A DNA stretch of 64,000 nt from Hymenolepis diminuta (taxonomy: Eukaryota; Platyhelminthes; Cestoda; Cyclophyllidea; Hymenolepididae). A program made the translations under genes and the position numbers. The DNA lies in the NCBI GenBank assembly GCA_900708905.1, contig CAADRB010000041.1, forward strand, positions 32,149 to 96,148. Reading direction: 5' to 3'. Positions 36,301 to 48,789 of the stretch are shown here, one piece after another. The notes under the pieces are model-generated. The model searched no databases. It was not told the DNA's origin and saw nothing but the letters and a program-made list of their open reading frames with translations. Within the stretch, counting starts at the first letter, position 1. Each line of letters starts with the position of its first letter.

Positions 36301-39300
36301 AGTTAACAGAAAGCACAGTCACTTCCGCCCAACTTTTATACACTTATTTCACAGGAAGATTAACCTCTTAGTAGCCGAGGTTAACATCCGTTGGCATGGT
36401 GTTCAACTATATAAATCAGGAACTTATGAAAAACCAAACTCTCATTACCAAGAAATTTGTTCCATTTATCGGTTTAAGATATATGTCTAACCGTGTAACC
36501 ATTAAGGGGCTGTAATATCACTATTATTGGAAGATTTATCAGTTTTCATTTAAAATGTTATTTCCATTAGTAGATTCTGAAAGGAACTAGGTGCGTAAAA
36601 ATCTAAATAAGTCATTGGAATGAAAAGCTCGCTGGCTTATATCAATTAGCAATTTTAACTCTAAAGATGGGATAGCACCACTACCTAGTCTATTGAACTC
36701 AATCAATTCTTATGTATGCTCTTTTATTCAATCTGATAAATTTGAATCGCATTGAAATGAGAGATTAAGAAAATGAAAATGAATGCAAATCTCGGTCTCT
36801 GAAAATAAACATTTGCCATTATTTTCACTCGCTTTCCTAGAAAGCTAAGCCCCAAACGGTGTCTCTCAAAGTTCTCAGGGAATGACAACTTTAAGGACAA
36901 AGCCAGAGCTATGTAGAAATCTCGGTTTTAAAAGTGAGACTCTCCAATCTACCTTTTTTTTCCTTTTCTTTACTAATATTGCATCGAAAAGTATGCCCCC
37001 TTGTCCAAATTGTACCTCCAATAAGGCATCTTCTATTGACACAGATGTAATGGGTCGAGGTACAAACCCAATAAAAAATTTCGAAATATTGCAGAAAAAA
37101 GTTCATTTTACTTAATTTAGGGATATCTTATAAAAGTAAAATTATGGAAAACTTAAGCTCCAAAAAAAATCAGTGCAAAATATCCATCGATTTGATCGAC
37201 TTTCTTGCACTCTTTCAAGTCCATGAACTTTGTCTGAATAAACTTGCAATCGATTTACGAATGGGTGTATGGGTGTCTTTTGTGTGTGTGGGTCGCGCTT
37301 TAACTTCTTTCTTAATTCGCAGGACGTGTCCATCGTGGCGGGTGGTCAATTCCTCTTGGGTGGCCCACTCTCTCTTCCTCCCTTTCTTCCACCCTCCTTC
37401 CATCGAACTTGAGACATGTTTACTGCCCTCCCTCCCTTCCTACTGTGCACTGTCTATTTAGTAGAATTGAAATTAGCGCGCAGTTTATTGCAACAGGAGT
37501 AGAAAAGCCAGCAGTACACACTCACCTACCGCCACACTAACTTATCTTCCTCTACACGAATTAAGTGCTGCTACTACCTACAACCTGTGTGGCCATATTG
37601 GCTGCTGCCACTGTGACTATACCGGTGGTCCTCATACATACATACATCAACAATCACTCCTTTTTTGTACAAAGTCACCTCTCGCCTCATCTGCACATGC
37701 TGCTGTTAGAAAGGACGGTGGAAAAAAGGTAATCTCGTCTATTAAGGGACGCCTGTGTGTGGTCGCTTTGAAACTGTGTCTCGTGTCTTGGATTTTGAGC
37801 AGTATCCCCTCCCCCCTACTGTTCTGGGTGGCCCCATGAAACTTTTGACTGACTTAATGGGTGGTGGTTGAGTTGGTTGGAGAATGAGACAGCCAATTTA
37901 CAAGGTTGTTGTTTAATAGGCTCTCAAGTCAGCGTTGTTTGGCTAAATTGTTAAATTGTCGTCCTCACACGAGCATGTGGGTGTCCTCTCTAGGTCGGAG
38001 CTTTCAATCATCATTTGCCCTAATCCTCTTTCCTCCCCAACTCCCCACCTTTTTTCAAACTTCGTCGTTGCCGTCATCGTGGGTGGCAACAGTGGCGGTA
38101 TGTCTATGTACGCAGAATTGGTAAACAAAACAACGACGAGTGCAGCTCTCTCGCTTATAAATTGTTGAAATCAGTTTGATGAAATTGTTGCAAGTTGATT
38201 AAAATGCTCTATTTAAAACAAATAGGTTGGAGTGACAAAAGTTGATTTAAAGTTCAGTAGTCGACGTCCACATCAAGTAATGTGGATGGTTAATATAACT
38301 GGCTAATTCTGGTCAATAAGAAGGATAGTAGAGTGTAAGTTTCCCATAACAGCGGCTGCAGGAAACCTTTACCCAAGTACAGTGTTGTCAATGGACTTTG
38401 AAGGTTTTTATTCACGACAGCATCCGCTAAAAGTGTATCAATAAGAGCTGTTATGAAACCGTTAAATTCCGATTTGCAGAATCTATAAAACATACAGCTT
38501 GTTCTTTGAAAAGCTTCCACGTAACTGATTACATGTGAACGTTCCAGATTAAGAGTCTTTGTCCGTGATATATTGTGTGATCTGTAGCCATTAGGTGTTT
38601 TATGATTGCGTATAGTTTATTTCATTGTGACTATCACGACATGCAGATGCGTGATTATTTCATTTTTTCTTACCAGGTATTTAAATGCAAATTGTATGCC
38701 AGAGTACTGACTTCAGATATTATTTTTCCCTGTTTTTCTATATTTCGATTTTGACTTTCAGATTTGTTAATTAATCTTAAAATTTGCATATTTGTCAAAA
38801 TGTGCTAAATTGTAGAGTCGTTGTCTTGCAGATTTTTGGAGTAAGACCTACCGCTAAGCCAATTACGTGTTGATATTGAGTTCTGGCATTCGTGGCTATT
38901 TAGGAGGCCAATTAGTCTATAAGAAGGTTCGTAAAGTTTCCTTGGAAGAAGGTGTATTTGAAGCTGTTACGTCTTTTAATTTATTGACGTTGGTAACGGG
39001 ATTCAGAATTGTTTCTTCATTTGTAGAAGTTCTATTTAGTCACGATAAGTTCATTTTTGATTCCCTCCAACGCTTTAGTATTTCCAGGATAAGTGTTCAC
39101 AGGTTGTTCTAAAGCCAAATTTTTACACACAAAACGATATTTACTAATGACAGAACATTTAGATAGCTTATTAGTAGTGTTTAACGTTGTGTAAATAACT
39201 ACTTTCAGTTTTCAGTTCCTTCTTACCAATCGTGCATCCTGAATTGTATTTACTGTATTTCGAGTATCCTAGACTTGATAATCAATTTTGAATAATGTAA

Positions 39301-42300
39301 CTTCTTACCGTTCTCGTGTATTATTAATTATTTCAAGTCGAAATAGACCTCTATCCATCGCAAAGTACATTCACTCAAGCTTTTAACTGTTTGAATGACG
39401 CTGCTGTCTACCTGCAAGCGCACGAAAAAAGTACTGCTTTCCAGAACACTCAAGAGTTAAGATTTAAAATTTATTTTATTAAATAAGGAAACGCTTTCTC
39501 TGTCCGCTCTGATCATAGGGATGCAGGGCGAAGGAGAGGGGGGAGGAGTATATTAAGAGGATAGACGGAGGCGGTTTCCTTTCCTGTTTCTACTTTACAA
39601 TTCCTCGGTGGTCGTCTTTCAGTTGTAAGCTCTGTCGTAGCAATCTACCGCTGTGTTTGAGCTGCCGAAAAAGTCGCTTGTTAGCCCCTAATACCCAAGC
39701 GCACACAGTTTACCTCCACCCTATTCTACCCATCCACCTTCCGATTGACTTAGCTTCGTAAAGCAAGCTAGTTAGACCACCCGCAGACAAACTGGCAGGT
39801 AGGTGCTCACGCTACTTGGACTTAGAAAGGACTAAGAGGGGGTGGTCGCATTCAAAAGTGATCTCTCTACTTTGTACAATTCTACCACACACAAGTCGCT
39901 TGGCCTTTGGACTTTACCTCCATTCAATCTCAATTTACGTCTCTTTGAAGGCGTAGACTCACTTAAGGAGGAGGAGGAGGAGGAGGAGGAGGAACATTGA
40001 TTAGTTTTACAACGCTGGCGACAAAATGCCCTCCCACATCGTGATATTCATTGTTGGTGGTGTGTTTAGTGATATCGCAACTCTCCTCCAGGCCCTCGCC
40101 TTTATCATCATCGTAGTTCTCTCCCTAACGGGTTCTCTCTGGTAGGTCGAGAGTCGAAGGGGGGAGTTTTGAATGAAAGGATAAGGTATGGAGGTAGTTA
40201 GGTAGGCCCACCACGAATATCTTGTTAGGACAAAGAATAGGTCCCTGTTAAAGTTAATGGTTAATTTTATAGTTTTAACTACTTTATACCCTATGTGTTA
40301 ACATGTTAGCCTTTTCTTTTTGCCGCTTCCTATCCCGAGAGCATCGGAAGACATCCCAATTAGATCATATCGTACTATAACTGTGTTGGTAGACAAACGT
40401 CTTACTGAAGTCTATAAACATGGTAATGGAAGGATCAAGCCGGGGGAGTTCCTACGTCCAGAATCCGGGTGTCCGGAAGAGGGCTTTATCTCTCCATATG
40501 AGGTACCACGGCTTTTTTTCTGCAGTTCTTTTCATTGTTAACTTCGTATTTTCAGAAAGTGTCTTTGAAAGATCTTTTTAAGAATCTCTTTCACTGTCAC
40601 TTCTTAATTGTAAATGTGACTTATTTGGTTATTTTCCATCGATTCTTTATTCTGAGTTGTTGGTGGGTACGAATAAGTAAGTGGACATCAGACAAATTTC
40701 TTAATTCTATCCAGGTTAATATATATCTCTGCAAAGGGAAATCTGCTATCTTAAATTAATGGAAACCGATATCGTTTTGAGTATCCTGAAGATGAAGAGA
40801 TTTGATTTTGCATGCAGGGACTTAACGTTCTCTAAACTCAATAATGTGATGCAAAATTTTGTGCCCTCAAGTCACTGTCCATAAGCCAGTCATTTTCGAT
40901 TTCTGTCTCTATTTTCTATTACAAAGTACATGAATAAATTGCGCTCATTTGAAAGAAAAAAGAAATTAATATTTGATCAGCGCAATTTTATTTGTTATCT
41001 CTTTTGATGGTCCGTGCAATATGTAGATATCGAAATGTTGAAATAAATATTTCCTCGGGATTTATAGGATTCAAAATATAAATTTCTTTAAAAGAATAAT
41101 CAATTTGATTCTCGTTAAGTTCTCCAAGAATTCCTTTTTGTTCACGTTTGTCTTACGATAAACGAATGAAAGGATTTGTTCTCATTTATTGTCACTTGAA
41201 AATTTTTTAATGAGAATATTTTTTATTTGTTTCACTTTATCTACTCGATTTTTCGGAAAAATTCTTTAGTTTTATTATATCAATCAAGAATAGAATCTAT
41301 TGTCCCCAAGTAAAAAAATGTGAAAAGAGGAAGGCTGCAAAATCAGATAAAATCACGTCATCCGATTTTTCCATATGAAGGGGGGAGGGGGGATGACATT
41401 AAGATGAATTTAGCTTGATTAAAGCTAACATTTGACAACTTTAGAATTTCAGAGCTCAGATGAAATAGGGTTTTCTTGGCTCTCTGATTCACTCACTGCG
41501 CTAATTTTATCTTGCTGCGTGATTAGATACTTTCTTATGACTAAAGGTTATGCTGCCTCATGGGAAATAAATAAATAAAAGTATTCCAAAGATAAGTATT
41601 TCATTTCTGCTTCTCAAATCTTTATCAAAATTTGTTCACTTGAGAATCGGTGGGTGGCAAAATCTAACTTTATGTGTGTCCTGCCCGGTGGTCTTTATAT
41701 TTGTATCCCCCAAGTTTGCACCCCTGCCTCATTCTCTCAGATGCCACACATATGAGCACATATTAGCAGTATCCACAGTACAACAGCATCCAATAGCCAC
41801 CCATCCTTCTACTTGTCCTTTTATCTACAAACTCGTCTATGCCATGTTCTCTGGACAGTTAACTAATTCTGCAGGAGGGCGTAGTTAGTTAAGTTTAGCT
41901 TAGTTTTTCTCTTAATGATTTCTCCGTCTATTGAAATATGTTTTCTAAAACCTATCTTGGATAGTTGGAAGCCATCACTCTGATTGATAAACTTTTCTTT
42001 CAATCTCTCTTGGTTTAGAATCATTTAGAATTTTCTGCTATTAGCTTTCTTCACAGTCTACTATTTTTTAATACGCTTCCATGGCAAATTTCAAAACTTT
42101 TCCAGTTGATCGATTTCTTGCCCCTGCAAACTCACACCTAATAATAATTATGCATAAAAGACTATTTTATTGTCAGTGATACTTGTTTGAAGCGTGTTCC
42201 GATATTTAAAGAATGATGCGGGAGAAGTCAGGGGACAATTTAAAGATTTAAATGTGAAAACATAATCATGATGATTCACATATAAGGGTCACCGTTCTCT

Positions 42301-44935
42301 CTATTTGTTTTGTTTCTATTCAAAATGTTTTCTTCCTCTTTCAGGATTTTTGATAAAAATGGACATCATGGCCACTATTTCAATTATTTTGCCGGTTTTT
42401 GAGCGGCAAAATACAACTAGGTAAAACAAAATCAGTATTTTATTTATTTGTGCAAAACCAAGCCTTCTGTGCTTTCTATTAGATTTTCAACTGGATTTTT
42501 TGCTTTAAAATCACCTTCGAATAACTTGGAATCCTGATAATTAGGGAACTGGTAATGAATAATGATTTGAATTCCGAATTGCGTTGTCTTAGATCTCTAA
42601 TTTCATTTCATTACATTATGTCGCGTAGTTTTTTTTCTGAAATCATTCAAAGTAGTCATAAGAGGAGAAATAGATGATTTTGAATACCCATTTTCCTGCT
42701 CTTCCTTAGCAAAAATGTTAGTTTCCGTTATAATTCTAGTAAACCAGTTTTCGGTACCTTTATATCTCACTATAATACTTTCCCCTCTTACCACCGCACT
42801 TTGTGTAGCGAAGGCAATTGATAAAACTAGTTAATATTTATTCCAATTAATTAATGATAATAAACAACGGTGATTTTCAGGTGCACAAGATAAAATTTTC
42901 CGTGTCTATACAAGCATTCTGCATGTGTCCTCGCCATCATTTACTTTCTACGTAGAAGAAAAAAGAGCTCCTTCGCTCATTCCACACTGCCTTGACTCAA
43001 ACTTTCCGAAAGTAAGGTGGAAAGTAATGTTGACTTTGGAGGCACTTTTTGTAAAACTAAAGTTTGCATTTTTTAATCTGATTGAATGATGCCAGACATC
43101 AGGTTGCATCGAGAGATCTGCTGTGCAGAGAGAGACGTTTGCTGTAGAGATTTCACTATGTGGGGTCTCTCCTTTATTTGATGGAGTGGCTAGTTGGGTA
43201 TTTTTGTAATTTAAAATTTTTCGGAAAATAAAATTTTTTATGTTAAATATCTTTTAAATGATGGCAGTAAGTGATATACAGATGATATATCTTTATTCAC
43301 TACTTTGCTCTCATGCATGTATCAATTTCCTAGTGTTCATTTTCATCCTATTTGGTCTTATTAAATATATACAATAGTATCCGTACAATCATTTATTGTT
43401 TATTCATACAATGTTTTCGAATGAAGAATAAATCCGATTAACATTTCCGTCTATGAGGTCTGAGGTCACAACTTTGATGCCCACCGGTGCATACCCACTG
43501 TGCAATGGCCAAACGCCCCAATTAAGTCTGGCAAACAGAAGAGTGGTAAAATTCGATTTCCTTACCGGGAAAGCTCCACAATGCTATTCCTCTATCTAAC
43601 GTGTATGTTGGAAAATACTTTCCTAAATCTTTGCTAAGTAGGCTTGGGAGTTATTTAATTACTTTTACCATCCCTTTTATGGTAAAGGACTTTACGTACA
43701 TTTTTGTTTTAAAAGATGATTATATCTTGCTAATTCCTATTTTTATGTTTTAATTTTAGATTGTTGGATTGTGTGATGAGGAACTTCGATTAGTTCAACG
43801 TTGGACCGGGGGTCAAGTTGCCGACATTCTCCGTCAAGAGGGAGCTACGGGGGGCCGTCTCCTAGTAACTGACTTGCATCGTGAGCAGAGCATCTTCGAG
43901 TTGGAGCCAGGTTTAGCTGACTACATCAATGAGCGCATGCGTCGGGAGGGCTCAAATCTCTCCGGTGTGACCACACAATTCTTTGCTTGGGCCGCTATTG
44001 ATCCTCATCAGTTGGCAGAACCTTTGCCAGGAGAGAGTGAGGCTTCAGTAGCTGCTGCGGCTAATCAGCACAACCGAGCAGTTGCCATGGAAACAGAAGA
44101 TAGTGGATCTGTCACCACACTTCACAAAGCTCCTTCCTCCGTGGCTACTCATATTCCTTTGGGTAGCAAAAGTGATGATGTAAGGTTTTTCTGATTGATA
44201 TTTAAGGCCGCTTTTCTGTAAGGTGTACTATAAATCTATAGATGTGAATAAGCATCCGATTTTCAAAAGGGACTGTATTCCATGTTCATCACTTATCAAG
44301 GTGATCACTTATGAGGGAATCGTATCGAAAGAACGTGATTGCCAGACGTTTGGTCTTAGATTGCCAAGTATTGAGAATTGTTTTAAGAGTGGTGAAATCA
44401 CACTTGCCTAAACATTTTTAAGCGTTGTAGTAACTGAAATTCATAAAGTTTACCTCATGATCGTGTCTTAATGTCGATATACCTCTTTATTATCAGCCAA
44501 CATTCATTACACCCTAAACTTAAATAATGATGAACCAGTATAAGGTAAAATTTATTTGATTTCCCATATCTTTGTATACGCCATTTTTCCTGAATATGGT
44601 AGTTTGGCGTTATATAAAAAAAGTGGAGTTTATAATCTAAGCTGCATTTTGAAAATACATCTGTTTCTCCTTTAGGCAATGGTCGATATCGTGAAAGATG
44701 GTTCAGCCTCTTCTAGTGATACACCAAGGACAAAAAACGCAAAGAACGAGAACTCAGCAGCTACAGATACTTGTGACTCCGAAATGCGAGTTGTCGAATC
44801 TGAGGATCAAAAACATCAGGAGAACAAGGAACATGGAAATTCTGCGCGTAAGTTCCCGTTTGTTTACAAAGCTGACATTAATTTTATACAAATTTGCTAA
44901 ACGGATGGAGAGTATTAAGACGTAATATATGTGTT

Positions 44936-44969
<34 letters not shown>

Positions 44970-47900
44970 TTTGGTTTAATGAATTTCAGATTTTCTCTTG
45001 TTAATCACTCCACCCAGAATCTTGAATATATATTAACACTTTCTTGTTATTTCCGGTTCTTACCAGGTGAATATTGGAAGATACGTTAGCATAGATCGTA
45101 TTATGTGAGCATTCACAATGACTCTCTGCCTGACAATATTTTAACTGCTCTTGCCTTCTATAAGCTTCGAAACCCATAAATATGTGGCATTCGAAGACAT
45201 CGAAGTTTGTTGCACTTTTAGCACATTGATCTCTTCACTAATGGAAGACCTTTGTTTTCTTTTTTGTCAGCATCCTTGCTCCACTGTTCTGGTAGCAGTT
45301 TCCTATGAGACTAGGTTTCACGGATTCTAATTCGTCCACAATCATCCTTAAAGCCATCCGGAAGCTATTAACAATAAGAGGAGTGTTTATTTGTGTTGAA
45401 CAATACCACGTTTTGTCACAATAGTAATTTTTCGGGAGTTTTATTGCCTGCGCACACGAAAAAAGGTGGTGGCGGTTGGGGCTGCTTCCTGCAACACGCA
45501 AAGAGTGAGCTTCTTGTGTGACAACTTTTTTGCTACTGCCGTTCTTTCCTTATCTGTCACGAATTTTGTCTACCTTCTAACAACACAGAAAAGTTTATTT
45601 ATTGGCCTTTTCTACTTTTTTTCAAACTTTCTGCTACTACTACTTTTGTTTGAATGCCACGTCCTCTTTTTGGTCCATGTTCTATCCACCCCTTTGCCAT
45701 CCTAAGTAAGAGGTTGATTAGACAAGATCTTCATCTTTAGTTTCCACTTCGGGTAAGTTTAGACCTCCTAAGATGCTTATCTTATGTTTAAATTTCGTTA
45801 AAGTTTTCCTAAATTATTTTTATACTCATTTGTATAGTGTTTTGATTTAAAGATGTTACAAAACGAATTGTATAAAACATTGAGGGTAAATAGAAAGAGT
45901 AAAACTAACGTGTTTGGTCGGGTGTTAGTGCTCAACTAAAACTAAAGTGAATTCATTATTTATTGCGATTGAACTTCGAATTCATCACTGTGAATTTTAA
46001 CTACGGACAGTTATCTCATATTCGAATAACGTTAAAACATACGGACGAAATGATTTAATCGAAGTTCCTTGTGTTTATTAATATCCCACTCCTTCATTCA
46101 CATAATATAATTAATAGGTTCAGAATTAAGAAGTCTTTTTTCTAAGTCCTACATTTGAATTAATCCAAATCATTTGAAATTACAAATCCAGTTAGAATGG
46201 TTGAAGCATTTTGAAAAATTTCAGCTGCATCTGCAGAACTATTGAAAAGCAACTCTGTAAAGATCTCTGATCGTTTACTTATTCAAGAACATGGTAGGTT
46301 ATCAAGAAGCTATGAAATTCAAATACCAGTTGTTTGAGTGTAATTTGGTGATGGATCATAATAAAGTACATTTTGAGTTCAAAGCTACCACTTTCAAGAA
46401 CTCTCTTGTAAAGCTCAAGACTACAGGTTCTATTATGGAGTCCGCAGTAGTTTAAAACCCCCAAACGTATGCTTACATATTCCGAATGAAATACTATGTC
46501 ATGTGCTTTTCTCGTTTTTTATAAACAACTGATTATTTGATTTCTGGAAAAGAGTTGCTTTTTAAGCACTCTGTGGGATCTCTGTTGAATTTTTTCGTGA
46601 TATGTGATTTGCATTTTCAATGAAATTGTCAAAGGAATAACCACTTGGTTATCTGTTTGAAGTCTCTTGTGCGTGTACCAATAAGCGTGTCCTTCTCATA
46701 TGATAACCTAGCAATCAGGCGTGTTTGCTACAGAGACTTATCATTAGCATATCAATGATGTATCTTTTTTTTACACCTTCCATTTTTGAATGGAGAATGA
46801 TATTTAGTTCGATATCTAAGACAATTTATGTAAAAACATATTGTAGTGTTGGAATAGATACTGGTTTAGGTCACCTGTAATTTAAACATTTATTACAACT
46901 ATTTCCCCGCATTAGCACTTACGACTTCTGGTTTATTCTAAAAGGCAGTGTAAGTATCTGAACACTCCTCGAATGCAGAATTTGTAATTCTCAGTGCGAA
47001 GATGAATGAATTTTTACGGCGCCTTGCGCTGCCTGTTAGTATATTTAAAGTCTCATCATCAATCACCAACTTATGGGATTGCATTTATACACACATCGCT
47101 CGCAAGTTCGCCTGTTTTGTTCGTCTGTAAAAATAGTGTTGCGTACCTGCAAAAATGCCAAATATAACGCCTCAGCTAGGGCTTCACAGTTGTGTCGTAA
47201 ATCTTGCAGAACAGTATGCGGACTGAGAGAGCATAGATTTTCCAGTTGATTGACTTCACAAACGTTTCGCTACATTGCAAAAATGTCCTTTTGCTTTACG
47301 TCGCCTTTTAACACTCTTTTCACTCAGCTTAATCACTCTTTTGTTAGATGTGTCTAAATGTAAAAATCAGAAAAATGCTCTCGTTTTTCTGCTTTAGATG
47401 AGAAAAAGGAGGAACCGACTGCTTTCCGCAATGGTAGTAGCATACTGACTTCAGCGTCACCCCTAGATATCCTCACAGAGATGCGTCTTCGACGAGCAGG
47501 TGGTGCATCCAGCGCAGGGAGCTTTATTCCAGGTCGTTTCGGTGGTGGTTCTTCTTCTTTACCTGGTACTCCCGGTTCATCGATTGGTGGGGGTGGTGAT
47601 TCGGCTCCATGTACTCCCCTTGCTCACCTCTCCCTCTCTCCTGCAAGTCTTGAAATGCATCCCTCCCGGGCCATTGACTGTCTAGACGTCCACTTGTCAC
47701 TCGAAGCAGGAAAACTCCTCCCTCTTGCTATTTGTGATCGTCTAAAGCATGGTCGACACTTCACTTTCCTCAATGCCAATTATCCTGAACATGCTATCAC
47801 ATTGGTTCCCCCTGGTGTTACTGGAGCTATGGTCACGCCAGATGTCCCCTTCGTCTCCCGTGGTTCTTGGCTTCAGATCTTTCTGCCTAAAGACTTCCTT

Positions 47901-48545
47901 GAACAACTTGAGCGCCAGTTCTCTATTCTTCAGTATCCTGATGAAGTGATTCTTCCCTTGGTCTTTCGGTGGCCGGAACGCCGTTTCCGTGTGTGCATTC
48001 TGGATGCAACTAATACCCAACTTGCTCCACAACCAACTATTCCACCACCAGTTCCTCAAGGTCATCCAATAATGTCCCCTCGGTCAATGCCCGGTTCTGC
48101 TGCTGTGTTCACGCCGACCTCGCCTATGCCTCCTTACCTCTTCCCTCCGGGTTGTGTACCTCCACCTCAAGTCCTTGCAGCGTTCATCAATGCACAACAG
48201 GGTCGTGGTGGTTTCATGGGATCAGCATCACCACAAGGTTCTGGAGCCTCAAGCAGTCAGAGCCCTCCATTTATGCCTCCTCCTTGCCCATTAGGAAAAC
48301 CGTCTCCCGCGTCAGCGCCTCATCTTCCATTTTCACAACCCGTACAAGCACCACCTACGATTTCTCCTAATATTATGGAAGCTATGTTAGCGTCATTTAT
48401 GAGTCTCTATGGCAATAAGACGGGATTTGGAGGTGGTGGTGGTGGTGGTAATGGTGGAGTACCTCCCTTTGTACCCCCTTTTACTGCTCACCAACATCAA
48501 CCGGAACCGCCATCTGATCCCTCTAATACGCGACCCTCCTGGTAA
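27047..48545 (+). CDS. SUFU: Suppressor of fused (SUFU), five coding exons, 879 residues
   Basis: Exons 27047-27357, 30415-31003, 43760-44179, 44676-44847 and 47398-48545 join in phase to 2640 bases with no internal stop. SUFU binds GLI/Ci transcription factors in cytoplasm and nucleus and holds them inactive until Hedgehog signalling releases them. The N-terminal domain is clear: LQVTALRKFWMGGPDPLDYI, WHYVTNGLSDLYGD, DGPSGFGFELTFRLRREPGE, and exon 3 EGSNLSGV. So is the C-terminal domain at about residues 591-703: HGRHFTF, GVTGA, GSWLQIFLPKDFLEQL, WPERRFRVCIL. Length is 879 against about 484 in human. The excess comes from a roughly 103-residue Gln/Ala insertion (about 170-272), a longer Ser/Gly linker (about 410-590) and a Pro/Gly-rich C-terminal extension of about 176 residues (704-879). 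Introns are 3.1, 12.8, 0.5 and 2.6 kb. The start is the first in-frame ATG. Confidence 0.93.
27358..30414 (+). other. SUFU intron 1
   Basis: About 3.1 kb. GC-richer and pyrimidine-rich between about 27880 and 28930, giving several long chance frames on both strands. I see no conserved coding sequence or repeat family member here. Confidence 0.6.
30415..31003 (+). CDS. SUFU: SUFU coding exon 2, with Gln/Ala-rich insertion
   Basis: Acceptor TTTTGTTTCCAG, donor CAG|GTGAGA. Residues 104-300. Conserved DGPSGFGFEL to WHCPLDQ (to about residue 169), then a lineage-specific insertion with runs of Gln (CAA/CAG, 30698-30724 and about 30880-30896) and Ala. The conserved RIRHMLLVDDPQL and TPYGWVRFLQ follow. 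Confidence 0.93.
32610..32735 (+). other. Small ORF with signal-peptide-like start (41 codons)
   Basis: ATG followed by CGWLLLILLLGW, a hydrophobic core of about eight residues after Arg2, then a polar stretch with sequon NST. This is what a secretory first exon looks like. GT sites after GAATTA (GTAACT) or after CAG (GTGTTG) could be donors. It may be coincidence in a GC-richer islet; no partner exon was identified. Confidence 0.25.
33398..33600 (-). repeat. SINE-like copy (inverted)
   Basis: On the minus strand it begins GGTGGTGCAGCGATTAACGT (box A-like) with GACTCGAAATCCC (degraded box B), then TTGAGCGGACTGGCC, GGTTAAGTATGGCTAATAA and GCGTTGGAAAACGCC. It preserves the 5' end better than the other copies. 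Confidence 0.65.
36140..36306 (+). repeat. SINE-like copy (3' part)
   Basis: Contains GGCTAACCGCATTGGTTATG, TCTGGCTAATAAAGGGAGTA, AGTTTCTCACTAAGGAGTCT and GAGAGTTGGAAATTTTCCT in the family order; the promoter half is not recognisable. Confidence 0.6.
39967..39993 (+). repeat. (GGA)n microsatellite
   Basis: Nine uninterrupted GGA/GAG triplets within a GC-richer islet, about 33 bases upstream of the small ORF at 40026. Confidence 0.85.
40026..40145 (+). other. Small hydrophobic ORF (39 codons)
   Basis: ATG at 40026 begins a frame with two hydrophobic stretches, IVIFIVGGVF and ALAFIIIVVLSL, ending in Trp-stop. A donor-like CTCTG|GTAGGT overlaps the stop. It sits in a promoter-like GC-richer islet with TATATTAAG near 39550. 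It could be a membrane microprotein, an alternative first exon or coincidence. Confidence 0.25.
43450..43652 (+). repeat. SINE-like copy
   Basis: Family blocks in order: GAGGTCACAACTTTGATGCCC, AATTAAGTCTGGCAAACAGA, GCTCCACAATGCTATTCC and GTTGGAAAATACTTTCCT, ending GGCTTGGGAGTTATTTAAT about 100 bases before SUFU exon 3. Confidence 0.6.
43760..44179 (+). CDS. SUFU: SUFU coding exon 3
   Basis: Acceptor TTTAATTTTAG; donor GATGAT|GTAAGG. Residues 301-440. Conserved IVGLCDEELRLVQRW, ILRQEGATGGRLLVTDLHR, SIFELEPGL and EGSNLSGV complete the N-terminal SUFU domain; the last 50 residues are variable linker. Confidence 0.93.
44676..44847 (+). CDS. SUFU: SUFU coding exon 4 (linker)
   Basis: Acceptor TGTTTCTCCTTTAG, donor GCGC|GTAAGT, 172 bases, phase 0 to phase 1. 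Encodes 57 residues of Ser/Lys/Glu-rich linker with no family match. It is supported by perfect splice sites and by phase agreement on both sides. Confidence 0.75.
44939..44966 (+). repeat. (TA)14 microsatellite
   Basis: Uninterrupted TA dinucleotides in SUFU intron 4. Confidence 0.9.
47398..48545 (+). CDS. SUFU: SUFU coding exon 5, C-terminal domain and Pro/Gly tail
   Basis: Acceptor TTTTTCTGCTTTAG; ends at TAA. Residues 498-879. A Gly/Ser linker leads to the C-terminal SUFU domain (about 591-703), then a tail of about 176 residues rich in Pro, Gly and Ser, including a seven-glycine run (GGT repeats near 48430-48450). Known SUFU proteins stop soon after the WPE..VCIL strand, so the tail is an addition. 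Confidence 0.92.
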
Positions 48546-48765
48546 TAGGAGACGAAGGGAGCCTCACTGGTTTTACTTTGCATGTTTTTATTCTCATCCA
48601 GTTACAAGCAAAGACGCTCATAGTTAGAAACGCAAACTATATTATCAAACCCGGTATTTGTAAAATATATGGTAAGAATTTGTGTTTTACGGAGACATAA
48701 AAAGATGGTGGCATTGATGGCAAATGCATCATCATTTCTCTCTATGCGCCCCAATTCTGCGTATG

Positions 48766-48771
48766 AATAAA
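48766..48771 (+). terminator. AATAAA poly(A) signal of SUFU
   Basis: First canonical signal after the stop, 220 bases downstream. Confidence 0.55.
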
Positions 48772-48789
48772 TTTTTTCCAACTTTATAT

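Larger units (their letters stand above)
31004..43759 (+). other. SUFU intron 2 (12.8 kb)
   Basis: Holds three SINE copies, a (GGA)n run, GC-richer islets (about 32580-32880, 37240-38130, 39500-40210) and two small hydrophobic ORFs (32610-32735 and 40026-40145) listed separately. No conserved SUFU sequence is missing across this intron: LQ joins IVG exactly as in other SUFU proteins. Confidence 0.6.

Noticed and set aside
37144..37461. 105-codon frame starting with ATG in SUFU intron 2
   Set aside because: Composition follows the local GT/CT-rich sequence; no domain, and no support as a gene.
47742..48065. 107-codon antisense frame over SUFU exon 5
   Set aside because: Mirror of the conserved SUFU C-terminal domain.
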